NCBI GenBank assembly: GCA_018402085.1
Contig: JAGYJM010000002.1
Span: 558,001 to 622,000 of the forward strand
Length of the DNA: 64,000 bases
Direction of reading: 5' to 3'
Origin: Flavobacteriales bacterium
GTDB lineage: Bacteria > Bacteroidota > Bacteroidia > Flavobacteriales_D > Sanyastnellaceae
Made by a program: the position numbers and the translations under genes. The notes below the pieces were generated by a model that was given only the letters and a program-made list of their open reading frames with translations, was not told the DNA's origin and ran no database searches. This document shows, piece by piece, positions 25,814 to 35,275 of this stretch (positions are counted from its first letter, which is position 1; every line of letters begins with the position of its first letter).

Positions 25814-28800
25814 ATGACCGCCCTACACCGGTTTTTTATCTTTATGTCGATGCATCTCTGCCTGGTTTCAACCGGGCAAGATATTGACTGGGTATTCTCG
25901 ACCTCAGGTACGGGAAACGCCACCACCAAATCGGTCTTTCCCGATAAAGACAACGATGGTGTCTACGGTGCCGGATTTTTTGAAGGGGTTACGAATAACG
26001 CCATCTTCGGACAATCAGGCGCTCTCAATTCCATTGAAATCACGCTCACTGCCAATGGTCCGCGCGACGGAATGCTCTTTAAACTGAACAATGAAGGAGA
26101 GCCGGCCTGGCTGGTAACACTCACCGGCAATAGTGAGAACGCATTATTATCCATCACTCAGCTGTCTGACGGTACTGTGCTTGCAGGCGGGTATCTTGAA
26201 GGCAGCGCCAGCATATACCGCGGTAGTTTGCTTCAGGCCTCGATCGCTGTTCCGGCAGCCACTGATCGGGTCGGGATCATCTGTGCCTTCGATACCAATG
26301 GAAACTACCTTTGGCATCAATTTTCGGGAAATGCGCTTGAATCGTCGATGGTGGTCGATATCCAGCCGGGTTCCGGGTTCTTTTATGCACTGACCCTCGC
26401 TGAGGGATCCGCTGCGCTTCCCAATGTCTTAGCAAGTTACTCCAATAGCCAGTACCACCTCGGGTGCTATAACACAGATGGAGATCTGCAGTGGGAAAAC
26501 CACTTCGGAGATCCCGCTAATGATCTTTTCTTCGATGACTGGATCAGCATGCACCCGCGCGTAGACCATTTCAGGGGATTCACTGCGGTGATAGGCTACT
26601 TTAACAGTGCTGACTTCACAGTTTACCATACCGCAGGAAATGATGCATTCACTTGGAGCTCAGATTCGGGAGACGACCTCTTTGTGCTCCTCTTTGATGA
26701 AAACGGGAGCCTCGTCTGGGCTGAACCAATTGTGCAGTCGCTCGACCTGACTTACGGATATGATGTAGCCGTAAATTGTGAAGGAGTCTACGTCACAGGA
26801 AGTATTCATGCCACGCCCTCTTTTCCTGCATGGTTGCCCGGAGGATACATGCTCAATGGAGGAACACACGATGATATTTTCGTGGCCAGGTTAAATATGG
26901 ATGACGGACAAACTGCCTGGGCGACACTATTCAATGCGGATGGTGATCCACACCTCGAGCATGCCTATGCTATTGATACAGATGAATTTGGAAATGTATT
27001 TCTGGCTGGGCAGTTTCATACTGCTTTCGGACCTGGATTTACGGGTGCATACACCCTTGACAACTCTCACAGCGAGAGTTTTGTCATTGCTATGAACAAC
27101 CAGGGCGAGCCCTTTTGGGCGGATACCTTTTCGGGAAGCGGTGATGATGTTATTTATGACCTCTATTGCCATGGGAACGGGGTTGTTTACGTGGGCGGAC
27201 GAGGCAGCGAATCACTCGACGAAATTGACGCCGACTTGCTCACCGGTGAAACCAACGCGATTCTCATGGCGCTTCAGACCCCTACTCCCGGAAGTCAACT
27301 TTGTTGTTATCCGGTTGAGCCGGGAACACTCTCTGTGGAAAATGCTGCTTTGTGTCCGGGTGAACCGATACACTTCGATTACTCAGGTTATGGTGAAGGA
27401 ATACACACTCTGCGCTATTCTTCTGACGGCCTCGATTGGGTAGAGGTTGACATAATCAATGAAGAAGGAGTAACCTTAGAAAACCCCCAAAGTGGCACCT
27501 ATCAGGTATTGGTGGAGTCACTTGATTGCTTACCTGATTTTTCAAATAGTGTAGATGTTTCAGCAGAAGATGTTACTCCACCGCAGCTTACTTGTGCATT
27601 GCCCCTCGAAGGGCATATCGCAGTGGCATGTGGTGCGCCATTGCCTGATCTTACTTCTTTCTGTTCGGCCGTGGATGCCTGCAGCGATGTGACTGCTGTA
27701 CAAGATGTCGCTATTGGTACTTTTCTGGCGCCGGGCAGCCATACGGTATGGGTAAGTATCAGTGATGAAGCAGGAAATGAAGCTACACAGCCCTTTCCTG
27801 TGGTGGTGGAAGACACCGCCCCGCCGCTCTTTGATTGCCCGGAAGACATAACGGTTAGCGCCTCTGATGCCTGCACCTACATCCTTGATGACTTCTCGAA
27901 TGTCTTGAATGCTGTTGATAACTGTTCAGCCATTTCCATTACACAAACGCCGGTGCAAGGAACAGAACTCACTACGGGTAACCACGAAATCACTATTGAA
28001 GTCACAGATGACGCCGGTAACGCAGCTTCATGCACCTTTAACCTGGTTGTTGAAGACCACCAGGCACCCGCGCTCATTTGCAATGGAACGCAAGTGGTCA
28101 GTGTGGGAGTTGGCTGCACATACACCATCGCACAAGCCGAAGCTTACGGTGCAATTTCTGAAAATTGCGACAGCGTGAGTCTGGCTGTAGAACCGGCGCC
28201 GGGTACAATGCTAACTCCCGGGCAGTATATGCTCACATTGAGTGCAAGTGACGCCCATGGCAATGCAGATAGTTGTACGTTCGAGCTCATCGTTGAAGAT
28301 GATGACCAGCCGTTATTCAGCTGTAGTCTGCCCAACAGCATCCAAACGGGAGACGACTGCACTGCTTTACTGCCTGATTTTTTTGAGGTTTGCTCTGTAA
28401 CGGATGCCTGTGGGATTGTCAATACCGTCCAAAATCCCGTTGCGGGCACACCGCTGCCACCCGGAGATCATTTGATTCAGCTCCAGGCTGAAGATGTCGG
28501 TGGAAATGTAGCCGAGATTTATCACGAAATTACCGTAATTGACAATGATGCTCCACTTCTGGAGTGCCCGTCAAATCAGAACCGCGACCTCGAGTCGAGC
28601 TGCGGTTATTTACTCGAAGATTTTACAGAAAGTACGGTGATCGCAGATGCCTGCGGCATAAGCAGTGCGGTTCAAACCCCACCTCCGGGTGATTTGCTCT
28701 CAGCAGGTGAACACATCATTACCATTGAGGTGACCGATGACGCGGGTAATAGCGCAGCTTGCTCGTTTTCCCTGACAGTATCAGATATATCGGCACCACA

Positions 28801-31800
28801 GATTTATTGTCTTCAAGATCCTGTTCAAATTGAAACCACTGACGCCTGCAACGTGCTGCTGCCTGATTTTACAGACAGCCTGCTCGTTAATGATAACTGT
28901 GGTGTGGTTTCATTCACGCAAACTCCCGCACCTGATACGCCCCTTTCCCCGGGAGAACACACCATCACAATGCTGGCTGAAGACGACGCCGGAAATAGCA
29001 CTTTATGCAGCTTCCTGGTGCTTGTGTCGGATCTGCAGCCACCCAGCCTCTCTTGTACAACGTCCTATACGTTCATAGCCGAAGGTTGTGGATATACGCT
29101 TCCTGATTTAACTGACGATTGCTCGTTTGCGGATGCGTGCGAACCGCTGACGATCACGCAAAATGTCGCATCCGGCAGTTTTCTGCCGCCCGGAATTCAC
29201 GAAGTAATCATCACTGCCGAAGATGCCTTCGGCAACCTGACCTCGGAATCAATCTCGGTGACCATCAATGATGAAGACGCACCCGTATTGAACTGCCCAG
29301 ACGATCAGCAGCGAACGGTAGGCAGCGCCTGCACCTATCTGCTTGAAGATTTCAGCGCGCTTCTATCAGCTGAAGACAACTGCGAAGTGGCTGTGCTTAC
29401 TCAAGCACCTGCTCCGGGAACCTCGCTCACTGAAGGCCTGCACGAAATTACCTTCACAGTGTCAGATAACAGCGGAAACGAAAGTACGTGCAGCTTTTCA
29501 TTGATGGTTACAGACGAACAGGATCCTGTGATCGAATGTCCCGAAAATCAACTCAAAGAAGCCGGACCGGGTTGCGTATACGTACTTGCAGATTATGTGG
29601 CTTTGAACCCGGCTTCCGACAATTGCGACCAGTTGACCAGTGTGCAGGTTCCCGCGCCGGGTACGCCGCTGGGCATAGGTTTGCATACGATCGAAATTCA
29701 AGCGACTGACGATGCAGGCAATAGTACCTCATGCAGTTTTGAGGTCGAAGTGGTAGATGTCATGGCTCCCGAGCTTGCATGCAATGCTTCCTACACCTTC
29801 AACGTAGCAGCTTGTGATTTTGCACTTCCGGATTTGACCGCTGACTGCCTCTACAGCGACCATTGCGAGCCGCTGGCGGTCACGCAAGATGTCGCATCCG
29901 GCAGTTTTCTGCCGCCCGGAATACACCAAATCACCGTAAGCGCTGAGGATGGGGCAGGAAACATCTCTCAAGCCGTCATTGATGTATTCATTGAAGATAC
30001 TACGGCGCCCGAGATCGAGTGTATTGAAGATCAGTCGGTTGAGATAGATGGAGACTGCCTTTACACCTTGAGCGATTTTACCGGACTCATATCCGTCGCC
30101 AATGCCTGTGACGATCTGGTGATTGCTCAAACACCGTCACCGGGTCAACTGATGGAGCCCGGCACGTATACCCTTTCGTTTAGCGCTACCGATGCCTCAG
30201 GGAATACAGGTTCATGTGTGATGCAGCTTGAAGTGAACGACGCAGAAGCGCCGGATGTAATCTGCTCCGGGCTTCCGCCGGTGATCAATGGAGGGTGTCA
30301 GTCGGTTATGCCTGACCTGACCGGATTGATTGAGGCCGCGGATTGCCAGGAATTCACAATTGAACAGAATCCGCTGCCAGATACCGAGCTGGTGGAGGGC
30401 CCACTTACCATTACGTTTACGGTTACTGATGCCTCCGGAAATGTCTCTTCATGCGTGCACGACGTGGAAGTAAGCCTGGCTGATGGACCTGGTATCAATT
30501 GTTTGCCACTCGATGAGCTCACCGTAGATGACTGCAGCTATGTTCTACCCGATCTTACGGGAGAATTACTGATCAATGGCGCTTGCGGTCCGGTAACGAT
30601 TGCGCAGGAACCCGAGGCAGGTACCATCGTAACGGATGAAATCGTTGAGATTACCTTCACGGTGACCGATGATGAAGGCAGCAATTCTTGTTCTTCTTCT
30701 CTGGTGATTGCTTATGCCCCTGAAATTGCGGTCACTTGTCCGAGTGACCTCTTCATCGATCAAACTGCAAATATCTGCGGCGCAGAAGTGAGCTATCCGG
30801 ATCCTGAGGTTACTACGTGTGCATCTTACGAGTTGGCCGTGACGTCTGGTCCGTCATCCGGTGAAGTTTTTGAGAGCGGTCTCACAGAAGTGACCTATGT
30901 CGCCACATTGTCAACCGGAGCAATCGCAACTTGCAGTTTCAATGTGACGGTGAATGACCTCGCTCCTCCGGAGGTAGAATGCACTGAGGTCGTATCGGGC
31001 TGCATGGCGGTTCCTGAATTTACGGCTCCTGAATCTTTTGACGCCTGCTCTCCGGTTACCACTGAGCAAGTCGCGGGTCCGTCGCCTGGATCGTCCTTTG
31101 ATATAGGGCAAACCCTCGTCGTGTGGCACCTTTCAGATGATTCCGGCAACTTGGCAGCCTGCTCGACAATGGTAGAGGTGCTGCCACTTCCCGAGGGAAG
31201 TTGGTCTGCAGATAACTTTGAGTTTTGTCAGGGTGATGCACCGGCCCAGCTTTCAGCAGAGTTGACCACGTCTGAGGAGGTGAGCGAATGGAGCGGCCTT
31301 TCAGATGACGGTTATTTTGACCCTTCGGAGGTGTCTCCTGGTAGTTATGAGGTTTCGGCTCTTTTGAGCAATGGTTCTTGTTTCGCCGCAGAAGCGGCGG
31401 AAGTTACGGTACATCCTAATCCGCAAGTTGATGCAGGAGAAGAAATGGCCGTTTGCGGCATGCAGGTGAACCTCACAGGCTCAACCGATGCTGCTGAATT
31501 TGAGTGGCTGCTTCCGGAAGGAGTGCTTTTACTGGATGGTGGTAACAGCCTGAACCCGCTGCTGGAGGCAGAAGATTACACCAGCTATGATATCGAACTG
31601 TTGGCGAGCTCTGCTCAGGGCTGTGAGGGTAGCGATGTGGTGACCATCTCTTTTGTGGAAGATGCAGTGAATTTCGATCTGGGTGAAGACCTGCGGGTGA
31701 ATGCTCCGGCAGAGATTGCGGTGATCGTACCGTCTGCCGACCTTATAGAATTCGGCTGGCTGAGCGAACCCGGAGGGCTGATTGAAGAAGGTGCCGGAAC

Positions 31801-32167
31801 ATTGAACCTACTGATGAACGATCCCGGTATGTATGAGCTTTTGGTAACGGCATCCAATGAACCTTGTCCGACCCGCTCCGATACCCTCCGCATCGAAGTA
31901 CTCGATCTTCTGATTCCGAATGGCTTCTCACCAAACGGAGACGGCGACAACGATACCTTTAGTATCCGCGGGCTTGATCGGTTCAGTGAGCGCAGTGTCA
32001 GGATGTTTGATCGAAACGGAAGGCTTGTTTTTGAAAGCGAAAACTACAACAACGAATGGAACGGCACTGACCTCCGCGGGAGGTTGCTGCCTGAAGGCAC
32101 CTACTACGCTGCCATTCGCCTTGACGAATTGGAGCATAGCGGCTTTGTGATTCTTGAACGCGAATGA
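25814..32167 (+). CDS. Giant HYR-repeat adhesin-like protein with T9SS type B sorting domain
   Basis: A 2117-residue surface protein. The signal peptide ends near residue 22. Residues 22-490 hold SBBP/propeller-like repeats (GNVFLAGQFHTAFG, GVYVTGSIHATP). An Ig-like domain follows, and then, from about 590 to 1790, I count 15 HYR-type repeats of roughly 80 residues, most with the TDDAGNxxxCxF core and one Cys pair each. The C-terminus (LIPNGFSPNGDGDNDTFSI, WNGTDLRGRLLPEGTYY) is a type B gliding-motility-associated tail. Members like this are exported by T9SS and need a cognate PorP/SprF protein, which is encoded immediately downstream with a four-base overlap. Inference: an adhesin or gliding motility filament. 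Confidence 0.93.
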   Translation: MTALHRFFIFMSMHLCLVSTGQDIDWVFSTSGTGNATTKSVFPDKDNDGVYGAGFFEGVTNNAIFGQSGALNSIEITLTANGPRDGMLFKLNNEGEPAWLVTLTGNSENALLSITQLSDGTVLAGGYLEGSASIYRGSLLQASIAVPAATDRVGIICAFDTNGNYLWHQFSGNALESSMVVDIQPGSGFFYALTLAEGSAALPNVLASYSNSQYHLGCYNTDGDLQWENHFGDPANDLFFDDWISMHPRVDHFRGFTAVIGYFNSADFTVYHTAGNDAFTWSSDSGDDLFVLLFDENGSLVWAEPIVQSLDLTYGYDVAVNCEGVYVTGSIHATPSFPAWLPGGYMLNGGTHDDIFVARLNMDDGQTAWATLFNADGDPHLEHAYAIDTDEFGNVFLAGQFHTAFGPGFTGAYTLDNSHSESFVIAMNNQGEPFWADTFSGSGDDVIYDLYCHGNGVVYVGGRGSESLDEIDADLLTGETNAILMALQTPTPGSQLCCYPVEPGTLSVENAALCPGEPIHFDYSGYGEGIHTLRYSSDGLDWVEVDIINEEGVTLENPQSGTYQVLVESLDCLPDFSNSVDVSAEDVTPPQLTCALPLEGHIAVACGAPLPDLTSFCSAVDACSDVTAVQDVAIGTFLAPGSHTVWVSISDEAGNEATQPFPVVVEDTAPPLFDCPEDITVSASDACTYILDDFSNVLNAVDNCSAISITQTPVQGTELTTGNHEITIEVTDDAGNAASCTFNLVVEDHQAPALICNGTQVVSVGVGCTYTIAQAEAYGAISENCDSVSLAVEPAPGTMLTPGQYMLTLSASDAHGNADSCTFELIVEDDDQPLFSCSLPNSIQTGDDCTALLPDFFEVCSVTDACGIVNTVQNPVAGTPLPPGDHLIQLQAEDVGGNVAEIYHEITVIDNDAPLLECPSNQNRDLESSCGYLLEDFTESTVIADACGISSAVQTPPPGDLLSAGEHIITIEVTDDAGNSAACSFSLTVSDISAPQIYCLQDPVQIETTDACNVLLPDFTDSLLVNDNCGVVSFTQTPAPDTPLSPGEHTITMLAEDDAGNSTLCSFLVLVSDLQPPSLSCTTSYTFIAEGCGYTLPDLTDDCSFADACEPLTITQNVASGSFLPPGIHEVIITAEDAFGNLTSESISVTINDEDAPVLNCPDDQQRTVGSACTYLLEDFSALLSAEDNCEVAVLTQAPAPGTSLTEGLHEITFTVSDNSGNESTCSFSLMVTDEQDPVIECPENQLKEAGPGCVYVLADYVALNPASDNCDQLTSVQVPAPGTPLGIGLHTIEIQATDDAGNSTSCSFEVEVVDVMAPELACNASYTFNVAACDFALPDLTADCLYSDHCEPLAVTQDVASGSFLPPGIHQITVSAEDGAGNISQAVIDVFIEDTTAPEIECIEDQSVEIDGDCLYTLSDFTGLISVANACDDLVIAQTPSPGQLMEPGTYTLSFSATDASGNTGSCVMQLEVNDAEAPDVICSGLPPVINGGCQSVMPDLTGLIEAADCQEFTIEQNPLPDTELVEGPLTITFTVTDASGNVSSCVHDVEVSLADGPGINCLPLDELTVDDCSYVLPDLTGELLINGACGPVTIAQEPEAGTIVTDEIVEITFTVTDDEGSNSCSSSLVIAYAPEIAVTCPSDLFIDQTANICGAEVSYPDPEVTTCASYELAVTSGPSSGEVFESGLTEVTYVATLSTGAIATCSFNVTVNDLAPPEVECTEVVSGCMAVPEFTAPESFDACSPVTTEQVAGPSPGSSFDIGQTLVVWHLSDDSGNLAACSTMVEVLPLPEGSWSADNFEFCQGDAPAQLSAELTTSEEVSEWSGLSDDGYFDPSEVSPGSYEVSALLSNGSCFAAEAAEVTVHPNPQVDAGEEMAVCGMQVNLTGSTDAAEFEWLLPEGVLLLDGGNSLNPLLEAEDYTSYDIELLASSAQGCEGSDVVTISFVEDAVNFDLGEDLRVNAPAEIAVIVPSADLIEFGWLSEPGGLIEEGAGTLNLLMNDPGMYELLVTASNEPCPTRSDTLRIEVLDLLIPNGFSPNGDGDNDTFSIRGLDRFSERSVRMFDRNGRLVFESENYNNEWNGTDLRGRLLPEGTYYAAIRLDELEHSGFVILERE
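29168..29188 (-). repeat. GATG mini-hairpin, copy 4 (in HYR repeat 7, antisense)
   Basis: Minus strand: stem CGGCAG, loop AAAA, stem CTGCCG, GATGC. The coding strand reads ASGSFLPP. Confidence 0.65.
29894..29914 (-). repeat. GATG mini-hairpin, copy 5 (in HYR repeat 10, antisense)
   Basis: The same hairpin as copy 4, 726 bases downstream at the equivalent point of another HYR repeat. The two copies sit in about 35 identical bases, so the second probably arose by repeat duplication or gene conversion. Confidence 0.65.
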
Positions 32168-33078
32168 AAAAGCTGCTTTACATATCGGTTTTGTGGTTGC
32201 TGCAGCTTTCCGCCAACGCACAGTACAGTCCGGTGGTTTCACAGTATATGCACCATGCCCTGCCGCTGAATCCTGCCTTTGCGGGTTCGCGTGAGGCGCT
32301 GAGCGTAGCGGTCTCGCACCGAAACCAGTGGGTGGGTATGCCCGGAGCACCCGTAACGCATCTGTTGAGTGCGCATACACCGCTCAAAAATGAGCGGCTG
32401 GCTTTAGGATTTACCGCATGGAATGAACAATTCGGCATTACCCGTCAGAATACGGTTCGTGGCATAGCAGCATATCGGTTAAAGCTGAAAACAGGACATT
32501 TGGCCTTCGCGCTCTCCGGAGGTGTTTCTGTTGGCAATCAACAATGGTCAGAAGTCATTACCTCAGATGCCGATGACGCCCTTTTTGATCGTCCGGATGA
32601 CCGGTTTGTAGTGCCCGATGCCGGTACAGGCATTTACTTCCACACCGAACGGTTTTACATAAGTCTATCGGCTCCTCAACTGCTCAGCGCAGACTACGCC
32701 GGAGGTGGTGGTTATCGGGCCGTATTCGATCTGAACCGCACACCGCTCTACTTCAATACCGGGGTTGAATTGAAGCTGGGCGGACGCGCAAGTGTGCGTC
32801 CTTCAGTGATGCTCACCCGTCAGCCCGGTGGCGTGCTACAGGCTGATCTCAACATGATCTTTCGGTTTGCCGAATGCGTTGAGTTTGGTGGTAGTTATCG
32901 AACTGACAAGGCTGTAATCGGACTCATGCGCGTGCGCATCAATGAGCAGTTCAGTATGGCTTATGCCTATGACCATTGGTTCTCTCCGTTGTCGAGTTTT
33001 CAGAATGGCACACACGAGCTCACACTCGCTTTTGACCTCTTATACCGGCACAGCGTTATAAATCCGCGATTCTTCTGA
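32164..33078 (+). CDS. PorP/SprF family outer-membrane protein
   Basis: The 304-residue product has a signal peptide (LLQLSANAQ) followed by YSPVVSQYMHHALPLNPAFA, the hallmark PorP/SprF opening. The remainder alternates short strands ending in aromatic residues, fitting a 14-strand beta-barrel (YAYDHWFSPLSSFQNGTHEL near the end is also typical). In Flavobacterium johnsoniae SprF is required for secretion and surface display of SprB, whose tail is type B. The four-base overlap with the HYR protein gene makes it the dedicated partner of that cargo. Confidence 0.95.
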   Translation: MKKLLYISVLWLLQLSANAQYSPVVSQYMHHALPLNPAFAGSREALSVAVSHRNQWVGMPGAPVTHLLSAHTPLKNERLALGFTAWNEQFGITRQNTVRGIAAYRLKLKTGHLAFALSGGVSVGNQQWSEVITSDADDALFDRPDDRFVVPDAGTGIYFHTERFYISLSAPQLLSADYAGGGGYRAVFDLNRTPLYFNTGVELKLGGRASVRPSVMLTRQPGGVLQADLNMIFRFAECVEFGGSYRTDKAVIGLMRVRINEQFSMAYAYDHWFSPLSSFQNGTHELTLAFDLLYRHSVINPRFF

Positions 33079-33079
33079 G

Positions 33080-35224
33080 GTGAATACCTTCTGCAGACAT
33101 ATTGCGTCCCTCTTTACCCTGATCGTCTTTGCTTTCTGCGCAAAAGCGCAGGATGCTACGGTGGAGCCCATGAACCTGAGTTCCGGTTTCAATGCTTTTG
33201 CTCCGACGATCCTCAACGGCAGTCTGGTGTATTGCTCCGATGCACGTTTGCAGGGATTGCGCAAGGACGAAGACCTCCAGGGAGCCTCGCAGGTTCATTG
33301 GTATTTCGCAAGTGAAGGTGATAGACGTACGTTATCTGCTTCTTTCGCGAACGAATTTCACCATTTGGGTCCGGGGGTGCAGAACCCCGCAACAGGTAGG
33401 TGGATATTCACAGCAGCGCGTAAATCTGCAGCCAAAAGAGACACCTCAACCCTCAGCCTGTACACCGCAATGGCAGATGCCAATGGCGTACTCATGGATA
33501 TCCAACCACTTGTATTCAGTGACGCCGTTTGGTTGAATGACGCGAATGTTGCACATCCTGCGGTATCACCAGATGGTGAGTGGCTCTGTTTTTCGTCGAA
33601 TTACAGGGCTGCCGGTTCGGCTGATCTCTTTATCAGCAAAAAAGAAGTCGATCACTGGGGAACACCAAAGCGAATGAGCGCAAAAGTGAACTCAGAGAGT
33701 GGGGAGTACTTTCCGACCTTCGCGCCGAACGGATGGTTGTATTTTGCCTCTGACCGCAAGGGCGGCAAAGGAGGATATGATCTGTACTTCAGTTACCTGC
33801 TGGGTGGTGAATGGTCATCGGCTCAACGTCTTGAGAACGATCTGAACTCGCCTTCTGATGATTACGGCATGGCCTTTCTGAGCGATGGCATGTCAGGCTA
33901 TTTCTCTTCTGACCGAGAGGGTGGAATGGGAGACATCTTTGCCTTTGAACTGGCCTATCCTGATTTTGACCGCTGCAAGCCCGCGCTGCCTGAACCGGTG
34001 TGTTACCTGATCGAAGAAACAGCCATTCAGCATTCAGATACCCTTCCCGTGTATTATGAGTGGGATTTCGGAGATGGGGCTACTGCACGCGGATTGTCTA
34101 ATGAGCATTGTTTCCCGGGTATTGGAGAGTATGATGTGGCATTGAATATTTACGATACGCTCACAGGCGCCCACTTTGCGAGGGTTTCGGAACTTCAGAT
34201 TTCTATTCTGCCGGCCGGCGTTCCCTTTATTCAGGCGCCTGATACCGTCAGGATCAATGAGGCCGTTTATTTTGCCGCCGATACTGCAGAGTTGAATGGT
34301 TTTCTGACAGAAGGCTTCTATTGGAAAAGCGGTGACGGTAGAAAATTCAAAGGTGTTGAGGCCGCATGGGGTTATCCTGCGCCTGGTGTATACGAAGTGG
34401 CCCTGGCTGCCATGGCTCCGCCGGTTCGTGGGTTCAGAGACCACCGGTGCGGTGTGCAACAGATTGTTGTGATCGATCCTGATGAACCGGGTATCGCACT
34501 GGGCGAGCCGGAGGCCCAAAAAATACAATTACCGAGGGTATTGTCTGAAGTGGAAGAGCACGTTCGCATAGATGGTGATGACCGTGTGTATTTCATTGAA
34601 TTTCACCAGTCGCAATGGCAATTGGCATTGAGTGACCCTTATTTTAAAGACGTACCCTTCGAAATCGTTGAGCGATTCCAGAACCACGACAGTCTTTACC
34701 ACTACAGTGTTGGAGAGGCCCGGCGCATAACCGAGTTGTATTCAGTGCAGCGTGAAATGACGGCAGCCGGTTACCCCGAAGCCATTGTGATGGAAGAAGC
34801 GATTGAACAGTTTAAAGAAGATACCCGCAAGCGAGGCTCGTACTATACTGACGAAGAAAAGCTGCAGATGAACCGGTACATCGGACAGTTGTCTGACATT
34901 CGCTTCGATGTCAACAGCAAAGCAATCCGAAAAGAGTCAACCCGGAATCTGGAGAAGATTCTGCAAATCTTACAGATGGACGAAAGTTTAATGCTCCAGA
35001 TTTCAGCGCATACCGATGACAGGGGAACCGACGAATACAATCTTGAGCTGTCTGAAAACCGCGCCAATGCGGTGGTGCAGTACTTCGTTGAATCCGGAAT
35101 TGAAAGTGGTCGATTGCAGGCTCGTGGCTTCGGCAACCGCCTTCCTATTGCGGATAACCAATCAGAAAAAGGAAGGGCACGCAACCGGCGTGTTGAATTC
35201 AGGCTGATTTTCATTGAGAAATAG
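33080..35224 (+). CDS. OmpA-family protein with PD40-like repeats and a PKD-like domain
   Basis: The 714-residue product starts at GTG 33080, one base after the PorP stop. The signal peptide ends FAFCAKAQD. Residues 45-300 carry PD40/WD40-like beta-propeller repeats (HPAVSPDGEWLCFSSN, FPTFAPNGWLYFASDRKGGK, GMSGYFSSDREGGMGDI). A PKD-like domain is near 325-380 (YYEWDFGDGATARG). The C-terminal 120 residues are an OmpA peptidoglycan-binding domain (SAHTDDRGTDEYNLELSENR, LQARGFGNRLPI). The architecture resembles PorE and other T9SS-linked OmpA proteins. Inference: it anchors the adhesin-PorP assembly to the cell wall. A GATG mini-hairpin forms part of the signal-peptide coding region. Confidence 0.92.
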   Translation: MNTFCRHIASLFTLIVFAFCAKAQDATVEPMNLSSGFNAFAPTILNGSLVYCSDARLQGLRKDEDLQGASQVHWYFASEGDRRTLSASFANEFHHLGPGVQNPATGRWIFTAARKSAAKRDTSTLSLYTAMADANGVLMDIQPLVFSDAVWLNDANVAHPAVSPDGEWLCFSSNYRAAGSADLFISKKEVDHWGTPKRMSAKVNSESGEYFPTFAPNGWLYFASDRKGGKGGYDLYFSYLLGGEWSSAQRLENDLNSPSDDYGMAFLSDGMSGYFSSDREGGMGDIFAFELAYPDFDRCKPALPEPVCYLIEETAIQHSDTLPVYYEWDFGDGATARGLSNEHCFPGIGEYDVALNIYDTLTGAHFARVSELQISILPAGVPFIQAPDTVRINEAVYFAADTAELNGFLTEGFYWKSGDGRKFKGVEAAWGYPAPGVYEVALAAMAPPVRGFRDHRCGVQQIVVIDPDEPGIALGEPEAQKIQLPRVLSEVEEHVRIDGDDRVYFIEFHQSQWQLALSDPYFKDVPFEIVERFQNHDSLYHYSVGEARRITELYSVQREMTAAGYPEAIVMEEAIEQFKEDTRKRGSYYTDEEKLQMNRYIGQLSDIRFDVNSKAIRKESTRNLEKILQILQMDESLMLQISAHTDDRGTDEYNLELSENRANAVVQYFVESGIESGRLQARGFGNRLPIADNQSEKGRARNRRVEFRLIFIEK
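33136..33156 (+). repeat. GATG mini-hairpin, copy 6 (in signal peptide, sense)
   Basis: GCTTT, stem CTGCGC, loop AAAA, stem GCGCAG, GATGCT. It encodes FCAKAQDA. About 27 bases are identical to the signal-peptide region of the unrelated redoxin gene at 55310. Confidence 0.75.
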
Positions 35225-35275
35225 TGTAACATCACACAGAATCAGGCGTATAGTCAATTAGATAACCAGCGACTG

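Noticed and set aside
31385-31402. GCCGC-AGAA-GCGGC palindrome in the adhesin gene
   Set aside because: It resembles copy 9 but is followed by GGAAG rather than GATG, and it can be explained by the Ala-Ala-Glu-Ala-Ala codons.
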